A DNA stretch of 64,000 bases from Enterovirga sp. Lineage in GTDB: Bacteria > Pseudomonadota > Alphaproteobacteria > Rhizobiales > Beijerinckiaceae. The position numbers were made by a program, and so were the translations under genes. This document shows, piece after piece, positions 1-9,996 of the stretch. Positions within the stretch are counted from its first letter, which is position 1. Each line of letters begins with the position of its first letter. The notes beneath the pieces are model-generated. The model searched no databases, was not told the origin of the DNA, and worked only from the letters and a program-made list of their open reading frames with translations. The stretch covers positions 1 through 64,000 of the forward strand of contig NZ_JAQGKF010000137.1 of assembly GCF_028290205.1 (NCBI RefSeq), written 5' to 3'.

Positions 1-93
1 TGCCCGCCATCCGCCTGGCCTCGTCGGCGCATCGGCCAAGGCCTGGCCGGGGAGGGGCGCCGTGGCTTCGGGCCCGGCCGCCGGCGGTCGCGC

Positions 94-1269
94 TCAGCGC
101 ACCAGCGCCCGCATGGCTCCGTCGAGACCCTCGATCGTGAGCGGGAACATGCGGCCGCCGAACAGCCGGCCGATGGCGCCGATGGATTGCGTGTAGCCCC
201 ATTGCGATCTCGGCACGGGGTTCAGCCAGACCGATTTCGGAAACTGGGCCGTCAGCCGCTCGATCCAGACCTGGCCCGCCTCCTCGTTCCAATGCTCCAC
301 GGAGCCGCCCGGCATCACGATCTCGTAGGGGCTCATCGACGCGTCGCCCACGAACACGGCGCGGTAATCGGCCGGATAGGTCCGCAACAGCTCCCATGTC
401 GGGATCGTCTCGGTGTGCCGGCGGCGGTTCTCCTTCCAGACCCGTTCATACGGGCAGTTGTGGAAGTAGAAATGCTCGAAATGCTTGAATTCCGACCGGG
501 CGGCCGAGAACAGTTCCTCGGCCTTCTCGATGTGCCAGTCCATGGACCCGCCGACGTCCAAGAAGAGCAGCACCTTGACGGCGTTGCGGCGCTCCGGCCG
601 CAGCTTCACGTCGAGCCAGCCCTTGCTGGCGGTCTCCCGGATGGTGCCGTCGAGGTCGAGCTCTTCGGCGGCGCCGGTGCGGGCGAACCGCCGCAGCCGC
701 CGCAACGCGACCCGCATGTTGCGGACGCCGAGTTCGACCGTGTCGTCGAGGTCCTTGAACTCGCGCTTGTCCCACACCTTCACGGCCCGGAAGTTGCGGT
801 TTCCGTCCTGGCCGATCCGGATCCCCTCCGGGTTGTAGCCATAGGCGCCATAGGGTGAGGTGCCGCCGGTGCCGATCCATTTCGAGCCGCCCTGGTGGCG
901 GCCCTTCTGCTCCTTCAGGCGCTCCTTCAGGGTTTCGAGGAGCTTGTCCCAGCCCATCGCCTCGATCTGCTTCTTCTCCTCCTCGGTCAGGAATTTCTCG
1001 GCGAGCTTGCGCAGCCATTCCTCCGGGATGTCTGCGCTCTCCAGCGCCTGGGAGAGGGATTCGGCGCCCTTGAACACCTGGCCGAACACGCGGTCGAAGC
1101 GGTCGAGATGGCGCTCGTCCTTGACCAGGCAGGCCCGCGCCAGGAAGTAGAAATCCTCGATCCTCTTCTCTGCGAGGTCGCGGTCCAGGCCCTGCATCAG
1201 GGTCAGGTATTCCCGGAGCGTGACCGGCACCTTGGCCGCGCGAAGCTCGGTGAAGAAGCGCAGAAACAT
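94..1269 (-). CDS. VWA domain protein, CoxE-like
   Basis: This 391-residue protein has an N-terminal helical part beginning MFLRFFTELR and a C-terminal von Willebrand A-like half. The metal-site strand reads LFLDVGGSMD, a variant of the DxSxS motif. The family usually works with a MoxR-type AAA ATPase in assembling or remodelling metalloenzymes, and that partner would lie left of the window or elsewhere. The ORF track starts at 1353, but the first 28 residues are Arg/Pro-rich and unlike the family, so I use the internal ATG at 1269. It is encoded away from the gene at 1527. The domain call is firm; the cellular role is inferred from the family. Confidence 0.75.
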   Translation of the reverse strand: MFLRFFTELRAAKVPVTLREYLTLMQGLDRDLAEKRIEDFYFLARACLVKDERHLDRFDRVFGQVFKGAESLSQALESADIPEEWLRKLAEKFLTEEEKKQIEAMGWDKLLETLKERLKEQKGRHQGGSKWIGTGGTSPYGAYGYNPEGIRIGQDGNRNFRAVKVWDKREFKDLDDTVELGVRNMRVALRRLRRFARTGAAEELDLDGTIRETASKGWLDVKLRPERRNAVKVLLFLDVGGSMDWHIEKAEELFSAARSEFKHFEHFYFHNCPYERVWKENRRRHTETIPTWELLRTYPADYRAVFVGDASMSPYEIVMPGGSVEHWNEEAGQVWIERLTAQFPKSVWLNPVPRSQWGYTQSIGAIGRLFGGRMFPLTIEGLDGAMRALVR

Positions 1270-1526
1270 GGGGGCGTTCTCGGACCGCGGCCGCGGCCGG
1301 TCAAGGACCGGGCCGGTCCGCCGGGCCCGTCGCGACAGGCCGCCGCGGAACATCGATCAATTTTTCTGCAACCAAGTCATCATCTCGCAACCAACAGACT
1401 TCCATCCCGCTTAACCTGAAAATCCGTTCAGATCTATACATTAACTCCTCGTCTCGAGGGCTTGCGTAAGTGTTGATCTCGTCGTGTGGAACATGAGGGC
1501 CGTGAAGGCTCCAGGGAGCATCGATC

Positions 1527-1961
1527 ATGATCAAGCTGTCGCTCGAGCATTTCGTGAAGACCGTGCTGCAATCCAACGAGATCACGCGGGATGATATGCG
1601 CCGGCTGCAGCGCGACATCATGCCGGACGGAGTGGAGAGCCGCGATGAGGCGGACGTCCTGATCGCGCTCGACAGGGCCGTGACGCACAAGCATTGCACC
1701 TGGAGCGCCTTCGCGTGCCAGTCGGTCGTGGATTTCGTGGTCTGGACCTCCCGTCCGACCGGGTATGTCGACCACGAGACCGCGACTTGGCTCGTGGGCT
1801 CGCTCTCGGCCGGGTGCGGCCCGAGCCCCGTCGCCGAGGCGATTGCCTTCGAGGTGGTGCGGGAAGCCGAGCGGGTCGACGCCGCGCTCGTGGCCTTTGT
1901 GATGAAGTCGGCCCACGGCCGCATGGTGGAGCCGGCCTCGGACCTGGCCTTCGCGGCCTGA
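1527..1961 (+). CDS. conserved-looking hypothetical protein, 144 aa
   Basis: I do not recognise this protein. It is 144 residues, soluble, mostly helical in appearance, with no signal peptide, membrane segment or metal motif. Its start is MIKLSLEHFV, preceded by an AGGGAGC ribosome site. Codon use (GC-rich third positions) fits this frame better than the overlapping minus ORFs at 1434-1916. It is divergent from the VWA gene and 97 bp before pccA, across a rather A/T-rich 250-bp stretch (1270-1526) that probably carries promoters for both directions. No function can be assigned. Confidence 0.65.
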   Translation: MIKLSLEHFVKTVLQSNEITRDDMRRLQRDIMPDGVESRDEADVLIALDRAVTHKHCTWSAFACQSVVDFVVWTSRPTGYVDHETATWLVGSLSAGCGPSPVAEAIAFEVVREAERVDAALVAFVMKSAHGRMVEPASDLAFAA

Positions 1962-2058
1962 AAGCGAGCTCGGATCGGCTTCCCCGACCGCCCGCCATGG
2001 GCTAACGGACGGATCCGCCGTAACAAGATCCCGTCACGGTGCCCGGCCGCGAGAACTG

Positions 2059-4062
<2,004 letters not shown>

Positions 4063-4147
4063 CCGAAAGGCGCGGCGCGGGCGAGACCGGCCCGGCCTCT
4101 CGCCGGGGCTGATTGGCCGGGCCCGCCCGGCATGCGAGCATCGCCGA

Positions 4148-4681
4148 ATGCCCCTCTGTTTCGCCTACGGCTCGAACCTGGACCGGGCCGCCATGGCCGC
4201 CCGCTGCCCAGGGGCCCGTCCGGTCGGGCTCGCCCGGCTGGAGCGGCACCGGCTGGCAATCATGCGCGAGGGCTATCTCACGGCGGTCCACGATCCGCGC
4301 CGCGCGGTGCACGGCCTGCTCTGGGACGTGCCGTTCGCCGACCTTCCGGCGCTGGACCGCTATGAGGAGGTGGCGGGCGGGCTCTATGTGAAGCGCCTTC
4401 TCTCACTGGCCGGGGAGGGCGGGGCGAAGCGGGCGCTGGTCTATCTCGGCAGCAATGCCGGACCGGGCCGGCCGCGACCCGGCTATCTCGACGCCGTGCT
4501 GTCGGCAGCACGGGAGGCCGGGCTGCCGGCCGGGGCTTTGGCCGACATCGCCGCCCTGGGCACGGGCGGTGCCGCGCCTCAGGCGGAAGCGCCCCGGCCG
4601 CCTCCGGTTCGGCCGACCCGACGCAGTCCGCTCGATCCGGCACGGTCGCCGAGCCCGCCGAACTGGCGGTGGACCCCATGA
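4148..4681 (+). CDS. gamma-glutamylcyclotransferase-family (AIG2-like) protein
   Basis: The 177-residue protein opens with the family signature FAYGSNLD, in which the YGSN loop binds the gamma-glutamyl group. The catalytic acid is expected in the LDRYEEV segment near residue 75. Family members convert gamma-glutamyl amines or peptides to 5-oxoproline. The last 40 or so residues are Pro/Arg-rich and look like a low-complexity tail rather than part of the fold. Its TGA overlaps the ATG of the acylphosphatase gene as ATGA, so the two are probably translated together. The substrate is unknown. Confidence 0.8.
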   Translation: MPLCFAYGSNLDRAAMAARCPGARPVGLARLERHRLAIMREGYLTAVHDPRRAVHGLLWDVPFADLPALDRYEEVAGGLYVKRLLSLAGEGGAKRALVYLGSNAGPGRPRPGYLDAVLSAAREAGLPAGALADIAALGTGGAAPQAEAPRPPPVRPTRRSPLDPARSPSPPNWRWTP

Positions 4682-4962
4682 CGGACGTCGTCCGCCTCGT
4701 CATCCGGGGCCGCGTGCAGGGCGTCGGATTTCGGGCCTGGACCCGTGGCGAGGCCGAGCGGCGGGGCCTGTCGGGCTGGGTCCGCAACCGGCGCGACGGC
4801 ACGGTCGAGGCCGTGCTGGCTGGACCGGCCGAGGCCGTCACCGCGATGACGGAGGCGTGCCGGCGCGGCCCGGGCGGCGCCACGGTCGACGCCGTCGAGT
4901 CGCATGCGGCCGAAGCGGGCGAGGCCCCCGAGGGGGCGTTTCAGCAGAGGGCGACGGAGTAG
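4678..4962 (+). CDS. acyP: acylphosphatase
   Basis: This small protein (94 residues from the ATG at 4678) hydrolyses acyl phosphates in the cytosol. The signature [11 protein letters not shown] appears here as [14 protein letters not shown], with the catalytic Arg, followed by [17 protein letters not shown] containing the catalytic Asn. The track starts at a GTG at 4669, but the ATG at 4678 forms an ATGA overlap with the upstream stop and is the better start. It converges on the rhodanese gene with only four bases between the stops. Confidence 0.9.
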   Translation: MTDVVRLVIRGRVQGVGFRAWTRGEAERRGLSGWVRNRRDGTVEAVLAGPAEAVTAMTEACRRGPGGATVDAVESHAAEAGEAPEGAFQQRATE

Positions 4963-4966
4963 GGCC

Positions 4967-5377
4967 TCAGCCCTTGCGGGGCGCGGGGGCTTCCACGGCC
5001 CCGCCGGCCTTCTTCCACGCACCGAACCCGCCCTCGATATGGGCCACGGGTTTCAGCCCCATCTCCTGGGCCGTTGCGGCCGCAAGCGCCGACCGCATGC
5101 CGCCGGCGCAGAAGAACACGAACCGCTTGTCCGCCGCAAAAACCGGTTTGTGGTAGGGGCTGTCCGGGTCGATCCAGAATTCCAGCATGCCGCGGGTGCA
5201 GTTGAAGGCCCCGGGAACCCGCCCGTCGCGTTCGAGCTCGCGCGGGTCGCGGATGTCGACCAGGACCACGTCGTCCCGTCCGTGCAGGCCGATGGCCTCG
5301 GCGGCCGGGATGGTTTCCACCCTGGCATTCGCCTCGTCCACCATCGCCTTGTAGCCGCGCGTAATGGTCTGGGGCAT
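4967..5377 (-). CDS. rhodanese-like sulfurtransferase
   Basis: The 136-residue single-domain rhodanese has a catalytic loop FFCAGGMRSA, where the Cys carries the persulfide, and the family strand VVLVDIRDPREL near the front. I use the ATG at 5377 (MPQTITRGYK), which has an excellent AAGGAG site. The longer ORF from 5488 adds a low-complexity leader. Family members move sulfur from thiosulfate or similar donors to thiol acceptors. The start region overlaps the likely start of the divergent DUF599 gene, so the two share a promoter region. The physiological sulfur donor is not evident. Confidence 0.85.
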   Translation of the reverse strand: MPQTITRGYKAMVDEANARVETIPAAEAIGLHGRDDVVLVDIRDPRELERDGRVPGAFNCTRGMLEFWIDPDSPYHKPVFAADKRFVFFCAGGMRSALAAATAQEMGLKPVAHIEGGFGAWKKAGGAVEAPAPRKG

Positions 5378-6143
5378 GATGGGTCTCCTTGTTCGGGATG
5401 TGGCGGGGCTGCCCGCGGAGGTCAATCGCAGCGTGCTGGGGACGCTCGGATTCTCGGTGGCCGATGTCGCCGCATTCGCCTTCTTCACGGCAGCCTGGCT
5501 GCTCTACCATTACGCCGTGGAGCGGAGCGCCGCCGGGCCCGGTAGCCTCAACCGGGTGATGAATCTCCAGCGCTATGCCTGGATGCGGGCGCTGCTGACG
5601 CGCGACAATCGCATCGTCGACAGCAACATCAACGCGTCGCTCCAGAACGGCACCGCGTTTTTCGCCTCCACGGCGCTCCTCGCCATCGGCGGCTCGGTGA
5701 CCCTGCTGCGCTCCGCCGACGAGGTCGTCACCCTGTTCGCGCAACTGCCGTTCGGGCTTGCGACGACGCGGCTCGCCTGGGACGCCAAGGTGCTCGGGCT
5801 CACGGTGATCTTCGTCTACGCGTTCTTCAAGTTCGCCTGGTCGTACCGGTTGTTCAATTACGCGGCGATCCTGATCGGTGCGGTTCCGGAGCGCGGGGTC
5901 GGGCCGCCCGAGGAAGCCGAGGCCGCGGCCTGGCGGGCCGCATCGATGAACACGGTGGCGGGCCGGCACTTCAACCGCGGCCAGCGCGCCTTCTTCTTCG
6001 CGCTCGCCTATCTCGGCTGGTTCATTTCGGCCTACGTGCTGATCGCCACGACCGCCTTTGTGCTCTACGTGATGTGGCATCGCCAATTCGCCTCCGACGC
6101 GCTTGCCTCCCTGTCCCGCGGCCCCTGGCCGGAGTCCCGATGA
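5364..6143 (+). CDS. DUF599 family integral membrane protein
   Basis: The protein of about 259 residues has a hydrophobic segment near residue 35, a central family signature (MNLQRYAWMRALLTRDNRIVDSN), and three further membrane helices, giving about four in all. This matches the DUF599 family, whose function is unknown. The start is uncertain. The ATG at 5364 lies inside the divergent rhodanese gene, and in-frame GTG codons at 5400 or 5433 would avoid that. It ends ATGA-coupled to the small DUF3253 gene, so the two likely form one transcript. Confidence 0.8.
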   Translation: MVWGMMGLLVRDVAGLPAEVNRSVLGTLGFSVADVAAFAFFTAAWLLYHYAVERSAAGPGSLNRVMNLQRYAWMRALLTRDNRIVDSNINASLQNGTAFFASTALLAIGGSVTLLRSADEVVTLFAQLPFGLATTRLAWDAKVLGLTVIFVYAFFKFAWSYRLFNYAAILIGAVPERGVGPPEEAEAAAWRAASMNTVAGRHFNRGQRAFFFALAYLGWFISAYVLIATTAFVLYVMWHRQFASDALASLSRGPWPESR

Positions 6144-6403
6144 GCCGCCCTTCGCCCGAAGACATCAGCCGCACCATCCTGGCGCTCGCCGCTGAGCGCG
6201 GGGCCGGCAAGACCATCTGCCCCTCAGAGGTGGCGCGCGCGCTCGGCGGCGCCCATCCGGACGGGTGGTCGCCTCTGATGGGGCCGGTGCGGCGCGTGGC
6301 CGTCCAGCTCATGAAGGAGGGCCAGATCGTGATCCGCCGCAAGGGCCGGCCGGTCGATCCGGAAGATTTCCGGGGCGTGTACCGGATCTCGCTGCCGGAC
6401 TAG
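6140..6403 (+). CDS. DUF3253 family small protein
   Basis: From the ATG at 6140 the protein has 87 residues. It reads as a compact winged-helix-like fold, with CPSEVARAL in a helix-turn-helix position followed by a basic strand VIRRKGRPVDPEDFRGVYR. This is the pattern of DUF3253, a family of unknown role that may bind nucleic acid. The track start at 6074 lies inside the upstream gene; the ATGA overlap at 6140-6143 is the natural start. The stop is one base from the end of the convergent YdcF gene. Confidence 0.8.
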   Translation: MSRPSPEDISRTILALAAERGAGKTICPSEVARALGGAHPDGWSPLMGPVRRVAVQLMKEGQIVIRRKGRPVDPEDFRGVYRISLPD

Positions 6404-6404
6404 C

Positions 6405-7187
6405 TCAGGGCCCGGGCAGCAGGCTGTCGGTGCGGCCGGACAGCCGGTACGCGAGGAGACCGGCCCATTCGCGCACGGCCAGATCGACGCGGGCGAGGCC
6501 GGAGCCGACCGAGGTCGTGCCGGCCAGGAGGTCGCCCGGCGCGCCCGTCCGGAAATCGACCGGGTAGGGCACCACGTCGAACCCGGCATGCCGGAAGGCC
6601 CCGACCGAGCGCGGCATGTGCCAGGCCGAGGTGACGAGCAGCCAGCGCTCGCCGGGCTTCGGCGCCAGGAGCCGGCGAACCTCGTCGGCATTCTCCGCCG
6701 TGGTGCGCGAACGGTCCTCGAACAGGATGCGGCCGGGGTCGATGCCGAGGGTCGCGCCGTGCAGGCGCACGGCCTCGGCCTCCGGCCGCCCTCCCTTCAC
6801 GAGGGCGCCGCTGCCGCCCGAAAAGACGATCCGGGCCTCCGGGTGGCGTCGGGCGAGGTCGGCCATGGCGATCACCCGCTCGGAGGCGTCGCCCGTCACG
6901 AGCTGGCCACGGGCGAGCGACGTGTCGGCCTGCACCGCGCCGCCCAGCACGATCACGCCAGCCACCGGTCGGCCGTCCTCCGGGCTGACCGGGAAGCGGT
7001 TCTCCAGGGGCACGAGCAGCCAGAACCCGGCCGGCGACAGCCCGAGCAGAAGCGCCGCGGTGAGGCTGGCAAGGCACAGGTAGCGGCCCCAGCGCCGCCG
7101 CCCCGCGAGGGCCCCGACGACCGCGCCGACGATCAGGAGGTTGGACGGAGTGAGGAGGAACCAGCCGATCTTGGACAGCGCGAACAC
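6405..7187 (-). CDS. YdcF/ElyC family membrane protein (DUF218)
   Basis: The 260-residue protein has two N-terminal hydrophobic segments, then the DUF218 domain. Visible motifs are VIVLGGA, FSGGSG, EDRSRTTAENA and LVTSAWHMPRSVGAFRHAG, all typical of the YdcF/SanA/ElyC group. E. coli ElyC affects peptidoglycan and undecaprenyl-phosphate carrier metabolism, so an envelope role is plausible here, although the reaction is not settled in the family. It lies downstream of the RraA-like gene on the same strand with an 18-bp gap and may share its transcript. Confidence 0.82.
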   Translation of the reverse strand: MFALSKIGWFLLTPSNLLIVGAVVGALAGRRRWGRYLCLASLTAALLLGLSPAGFWLLVPLENRFPVSPEDGRPVAGVIVLGGAVQADTSLARGQLVTGDASERVIAMADLARRHPEARIVFSGGSGALVKGGRPEAEAVRLHGATLGIDPGRILFEDRSRTTAENADEVRRLLAPKPGERWLLVTSAWHMPRSVGAFRHAGFDVVPYPVDFRTGAPGDLLAGTTSVGSGLARVDLAVREWAGLLAYRLSGRTDSLLPGP

Positions 7188-7205
7188 CGGCCGGATTCCG
7201 GCCGG

Positions 7206-7910
7206 TCAGCCGCGGCCGTGCTCCTGCTCGTAGCGGGCCCGCGCCTCTGCGTTGGGCGGGTAGAGGCCGGGCAGCGGCACGCCCTTTTCGACCTCCTTCA
7301 TGATCCAGAGCTCGAGCAGTTCCTGGTCGGGGCCCGCCTTGGCCACCTCCTCGACATAGGCGGCCGGAATCACGACGCCGCCGTCGCCGTCGAGCACGAT
7401 CACGTCGCCGGGAAACACGGCAACCCCGCCGCAGCCCACCGGCTCGCCCCAGCCGACGAAGGTGAGAGCCGCGACCGAAGCCGGCGCGGCCACGCCCGCG
7501 CACCAGACCGGCAGGCCCGTCGCGTCGACGCCGACCCCGTCCCGCACCACCCCGTCGGTGACAAGGGCCGCGACCCCGCGCTTCTTCATGCGGGCGCACA
7601 GGATATCACCGAAAATCCCGGCGTCGGTCGATCCCATCGCGTCCACCACCGCGACGGCGCCCTCGGGCATGGCCTCGATGGCGGCGCGCGTGGATGTCGG
7701 TGAGGACCAGGATTCGGGTGTAGCGAGATCCTCCCGGGCCGGCACGAAGCGGAGCGGGAAGGCGGGCCCGACCACGCGGCGGCTGGCGTGGAAGAGGGGG
7801 CGCGGGCCGCGCATCCAGGTGCGCCGGATGCCCTTCTTCAGCAGGATGGTCGTGATGGTGCCGGTCGAGGTCGCCCGGAGGGCGTCGGCGATGGCCTTGT
7901 CGAGGGTCAT
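7206..7910 (-). CDS. RraA-family protein / HMG-CHA aldolase-like
   Basis: This 234-residue protein has the RraA core FGDILCARMKKRGVAALVTDGVVRDG, which binds a divalent metal and 2-oxo acid in the class II 4-hydroxy-4-methyl-2-oxoglutarate aldolases. A later VFPGDVIVLDGDGGVVIP segment is also typical. In enterobacteria RraA inhibits RNase E, but longer family members such as this are more often aldolases or oxaloacetate decarboxylases. It follows the aldo/keto reductase gene by ten bases, so a small carbonyl-metabolism operon is likely. The substrate cannot be read from sequence. Confidence 0.8.
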   Translation of the reverse strand: MTLDKAIADALRATSTGTITTILLKKGIRRTWMRGPRPLFHASRRVVGPAFPLRFVPAREDLATPESWSSPTSTRAAIEAMPEGAVAVVDAMGSTDAGIFGDILCARMKKRGVAALVTDGVVRDGVGVDATGLPVWCAGVAAPASVAALTFVGWGEPVGCGGVAVFPGDVIVLDGDGGVVIPAAYVEEVAKAGPDQELLELWIMKEVEKGVPLPGLYPPNAEARARYEQEHGRG

Positions 7911-7920
7911 GGAGCTGTCC

Positions 7921-8760
7921 TCAAGCCGCCCGGTCCCAGTCGGGCGCGAAATCGGGATCGACGACCCGGCTGTTCGGGCGGCGAAGGCCGGACAGAGCCG
8001 CCATCTCGTCCGGCGCCAGCTCGAAGGCGAAGATGTCGAGGTTGTCCGCGATGTGCTTCGGCGTTCCCGATTTCGGGATCGCCACGACGCCCGGCTGCTG
8101 CACGTGCCAGCGCAGCACGATCTGCGAGGGGGTTTTTCCGTGCCGCTCGGCGACCCGCCGCACGGCTTCGTCCTCCAGCACGGCGCCGCGGCCGAGCGGG
8201 CAATAGGCGGTGAGCGCGAGCCCGTGCCGGCTGCAGGCCGCCATCACGGGGTCCTGGGCCAGATAGGGGTGGTATTCGACCTGGTTGGTGACCAGAGGCT
8301 CGGTCGCGCGGCGGACCGTCTCGTCCAGCATGGCGGCCGTGTAATTCGACACCCCGATATGCCGGGCGAGGCCGCTTCGCTTGGCGCCGCAGAGTGCGGC
8401 CGTGGAGCGCTCCAGCGGCACCGCCGCGTTCGGCCAGTGGATCAGAAGGAGGTCGACCTCCTGCAGGCCGAGCCGTTTCAGGCTGGCCTCGGCCGAGCGT
8501 TCGAGGTCGCCGGGCGCGATGTCGTCGAGCCAGACCTTGGTGGTGACGAAGATCGCGTCCCGGTCGACCCCGCTGGCCTTCAGCCCGGCCCCGACGGCCT
8601 CCTCGTTGCCGTACATCTTGGCCGTGTCGATGTGGCGGTAGCCGGCCGCGAGCGCGGCCTGAACGGCGTGCTCGCAACGCTCGCCCTCGAGCCGGAAAGT
8701 GCCAAGGCCGACGGCCGGGATGCTGGCGCCGTTGGCGTCGACCAGATGGGCTTGGGGCAA
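7921..8760 (-). CDS. aldo/keto reductase (2,5-diketogluconate reductase type)
   Basis: The 279-residue enzyme is an NADPH-dependent TIM-barrel reductase. The catalytic tetrad is visible: Asp and Tyr in HIDTAKMYGNEEAVG, Lys in VTTKVW, and His in LLLIHWP. The C-terminal cofactor segment IPKSGTPKHIADN is present. The ORF track extends far upstream into a frame overlapping the GST gene. I use the TTG at 8760, which follows GGGAGGT at proper spacing and gives a family-length protein (MPQAHLVDANG). It is encoded just before the RraA-like gene. Confidence 0.88.
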   Translation of the reverse strand: MPQAHLVDANGASIPAVGLGTFRLEGERCEHAVQAALAAGYRHIDTAKMYGNEEAVGAGLKASGVDRDAIFVTTKVWLDDIAPGDLERSAEASLKRLGLQEVDLLLIHWPNAAVPLERSTAALCGAKRSGLARHIGVSNYTAAMLDETVRRATEPLVTNQVEYHPYLAQDPVMAACSRHGLALTAYCPLGRGAVLEDEAVRRVAERHGKTPSQIVLRWHVQQPGVVAIPKSGTPKHIADNLDIFAFELAPDEMAALSGLRRPNSRVVDPDFAPDWDRAA

Positions 8761-8817
8761 GAGGACCTCCCGCGAACCGCGCGTCGCACCGATGTCGAGC
8801 CGGGCAGGGCCCGTCAA

Positions 8818-8838
8818 CCCGCGGCGGCGTCCCGCGGG
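8818..8838. other. GC-rich inverted repeat between GST and reductase genes
   Basis: A perfect 7-bp stem CCCGCGG / CCGCGGG with a 7-nt loop lies in the 124-bp gap after the GST gene and before the reductase gene on the minus strand. There is no T-run behind it, so it is a weak candidate for an attenuator or factor-dependent terminator. Confidence 0.3.
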
Positions 8839-8884
8839 CGGGGGCCCAAGACGCCCGGAGCGAGGCGGTTCCGCCCCCCGTCGC

Positions 8885-9514
8885 TCAGGAGAGCGGGATC
8901 GCCATGACGGCCTGAGCGCCCGGGCGCTGCCGCAGGCGCGCGAACCAGGCCTCCAGGTGGGCCAGGCGGGGGCGCTCGATGGGCAGCGCCAGCCAGCGCT
9001 TGACGTGGCACCCGACCGGAATGTCGGCCATGGAGAAGCTGTCGCCCGCGACGTAGGGCCGGTCGGCCAGGCGTGCATCCAGGATGTGAGCCGCGGCGGC
9101 GCTGGCCTCGGTCGAGCGGGCCACCACGCCGGCGTCGCGTTGCTCAGGCTGGGTGCGGACCAGTTGCCAGAACACGTCCCGCATGGCCGGGGTTGCGGCG
9201 GTGCATTGCCAGTCCATCCAGCGGTCGGCATCCGCGCGGACCCGCGGGTCGGCAGGCAGCAGCCCCGATGCGGGATGCTGCCCGGCGAGGTAGCGGACGA
9301 TTGCGTTGGACTCCCACAGCGTGAAACCGTCCGCCTCCTCCAGCACGGGGATCAGGCCGTTCGGGTTCATGCGCCGGTATTCGGGCGTGTCGACGGTCCC
9401 AAAGGCGCCGCCGGCATCGACCCGGGCGTAGGGGACGCCGATCTCGTCCAGCGCCCAGACAACCTTTTGCACGTTCACGGAGCTGACGCGGCCCCACAGC
9501 TTGTAGGCGCTCAT
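8885..9514 (-). CDS. glutathione S-transferase family protein
   Basis: The 209-residue protein has a thioredoxin-like N-domain (KLWGRVSSVNVQKVVWALDE), in which a Ser of the SSVNVQ turn is the likely thiol-activating residue. The cis-Pro segment is GLIPVLEE and the glutathione-binding pair is ESNAIVRYL. The helical C-domain contains SMADIPVG. It is likely a cytosolic detoxification or thiol-transfer enzyme, with no substrate indicated. Its ATG overlaps the aroQ stop as ATGA, so it is translated together with aroQ. Confidence 0.88.
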   Translation of the reverse strand: MSAYKLWGRVSSVNVQKVVWALDEIGVPYARVDAGGAFGTVDTPEYRRMNPNGLIPVLEEADGFTLWESNAIVRYLAGQHPASGLLPADPRVRADADRWMDWQCTAATPAMRDVFWQLVRTQPEQRDAGVVARSTEASAAAAHILDARLADRPYVAGDSFSMADIPVGCHVKRWLALPIERPRLAHLEAWFARLRQRPGAQAVMAIPLS

Positions 9515-9954
9515 GCGCAGGCTCCTTCGCGGCCGTCGAGGAGGGCCTCGAGCGCGAGATCATACGACAGGGGGCCGAACCCGGCGATCACGCCCCGCGC
9601 AACGGGGGCGATGGTCGAGCGGTGCCGGAAGCTTTCCCGGGCATGCACGTTTGACAGGTGAACTTCGATCACGGTGGCGCCCGCGCCGGAGATGGCGTCC
9701 CGCAGAGCGATCGAGGTGTGCGTGTAGGCACCCGCGTTGAGGATCACGCCGGTGCCGTTGCGCCCGGCCTCGTGGATCCAGCCGACGAGGTCGCCCTCGT
9801 GGTTCGATTGGCGAAACTGGAGTTCGGCCCGGGACCCGGCCCGGGCCCGGAGCCGCTCTTCGATCCCGGCCAGCGTGACCGCGCCGTAGACGCCCGGCTC
9901 ACGCGTCCCGAGAAGGTTCAGGTTGGGGCCGTTGATGACGAGGATTTGGACCAA
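9511..9954 (-). CDS. aroQ: 3-dehydroquinate dehydratase, type II
   Basis: The 147-residue enzyme dehydrates 3-dehydroquinate to 3-dehydroshikimate in the shikimate pathway. It shows the full type II signature: NGPNLNLLGTREPGVYG with the catalytic Arg and Tyr, NAGAYTHTS, and HLSNVHARESFRHRS with the catalytic His. The start is a TTG at 9954 behind GGGAGG. In many relatives aroQ precedes accB-accC, but here it is followed by a GST gene through an ATGA overlap. Confidence 0.95.
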   Translation of the reverse strand: MVQILVINGPNLNLLGTREPGVYGAVTLAGIEERLRARAGSRAELQFRQSNHEGDLVGWIHEAGRNGTGVILNAGAYTHTSIALRDAISGAGATVIEVHLSNVHARESFRHRSTIAPVARGVIAGFGPLSYDLALEALLDGREGACA

Positions 9955-9996
9955 GCTCGCGCCTCCCAGGCTCCGGCGCCGTTGCGCCGGATCTCC

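Noticed and set aside
1434-1916. 160-aa minus-strand ORF overlapping the 1527-1961 gene
   Set aside because: The plus-strand frame has a better ribosome site and codon pattern; the minus frame is His/Arg-rich.
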